From an uncultured Pelagibacteraceae bacterium (GTDB taxonomy: Bacteria; Pseudomonadota; Alphaproteobacteria; Pelagibacterales; AG-422-B15): 45,684 nt of DNA. The stretch is from contig CACPJE010000006.1 in the NCBI GenBank assembly GCA_902634045.1, positions 1-45,684 of the forward strand, written 5' to 3'. The notes under the pieces are model-generated. The model made no database searches, was not told where the DNA came from, and saw nothing but the letters and a program-made list of their open reading frames with translations. How positions within the stretch are numbered: position 1 is the first letter of the stretch; each line of letters starts with the position of its first letter. Below are positions 45,679-45,684 of the stretch, piece after piece. The translations under genes and the position numbers were made by a program.

Positions 45679-45684
45679 AGGGAT

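Noticed and set aside
1-45684. tRNA, rRNA, IS element, prophage, restriction or toxin-antitoxin genes
   Set aside because: Looked for in the spacers and among the translations; gaps are too short and no recombinase, transposase or toxin family was seen.

Overview
The window is an AT-rich stretch of a Gram-negative alphaproteobacterial chromosome, packed with housekeeping genes. Evidence for alphaproteobacteria is the gene order (DUF3576-leuS ... lptE-holA-parB-parA-rsmG-mnmG-mnmE; rho-hemJ-hemH-hemE / maf-aroE-coaE-dnaQ; secB-fxsA-Tim44; hslUV-hisBHAF..E; grpE-dnaK-dnaJ-dapB) and HemJ as the protoporphyrinogen oxidase. Low GC, spacers of 0-50 bp and overlapping genes suggest a streamlined genome, such as marine Pelagibacterales- or HIMB59-like lineages; that placement is inference. 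No tRNA, rRNA, IS element, prophage or CRISPR array was found, and no gene-free stretch exceeds 300 bp.

Layout. 1-2.3 kb: a YkuD-type L,D-transpeptidase, a PLP-homeostasis protein (YggS) and a porin with a clear terminator. 2.4-8.8 kb (+): DUF3576 lipoprotein, leuS, a TPR-sulfotransferase fusion, lptE and holA. 8.8-14.7 kb (-): parB, parA, rsmG, mnmG, mnmE and a [2Fe-2S] protein, with a perfect 16-bp parS palindrome inside rsmG. 14.7-15.7 kb (+): ogt and apt. 15.7-19.5 kb (-): rho, hemJ, hemH, hemE. 19.5-19.8 kb: a 278-bp divergent intergenic region that is the best candidate for the replication origin. 19.8-23.4 kb (+): maf, aroE, coaE, dnaQ and a Nudix hydrolase. 23.4-27.2 kb: secB, fxsA, a Tim44-like gene split by a frame change at an A8 run, a thioesterase, hslU and hslV. 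27.3-32.6 kb (+): hisB-hisH-hisA-hisF-(DUF1330)-hisE, a HIT protein, a hotdog thioesterase and an MDR reductase. 32.6-40.4 kb (-): FkbM methyltransferase, PfkB kinase, an SDR lacking the catalytic Tyr, nth, dapB, dnaJ, dnaK, grpE. 40.5-45.7 kb: an unknown secreted protein, rdgB, an LpoA-like lipoprotein carrying a hexanucleotide repeat, rsmI, a BON-domain lipoprotein and gshB.

How it fits together. Transcription runs mostly away from the 19.5-19.8 kb spacer on both sides, as expected at an origin, and a complete ParA-ParB-parS segregation module lies about 8-11 kb from it. Around this are tRNA modification (mnmE/mnmG), ribosome methylation (rsmG, rsmI), haem synthesis, envelope biogenesis (lptE, porin, LpoA/BON lipoproteins) and protein quality control (hslUV, grpE-dnaK-dnaJ, secB) genes. 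I found no obviously new multi-gene system. The observations most worth checking are the candidate oriC, the coding-embedded parS, the Tim44 frame change, the sulfotransferase insertion, the repeat-bearing lipoprotein and the uncharacterised secreted protein beside grpE.
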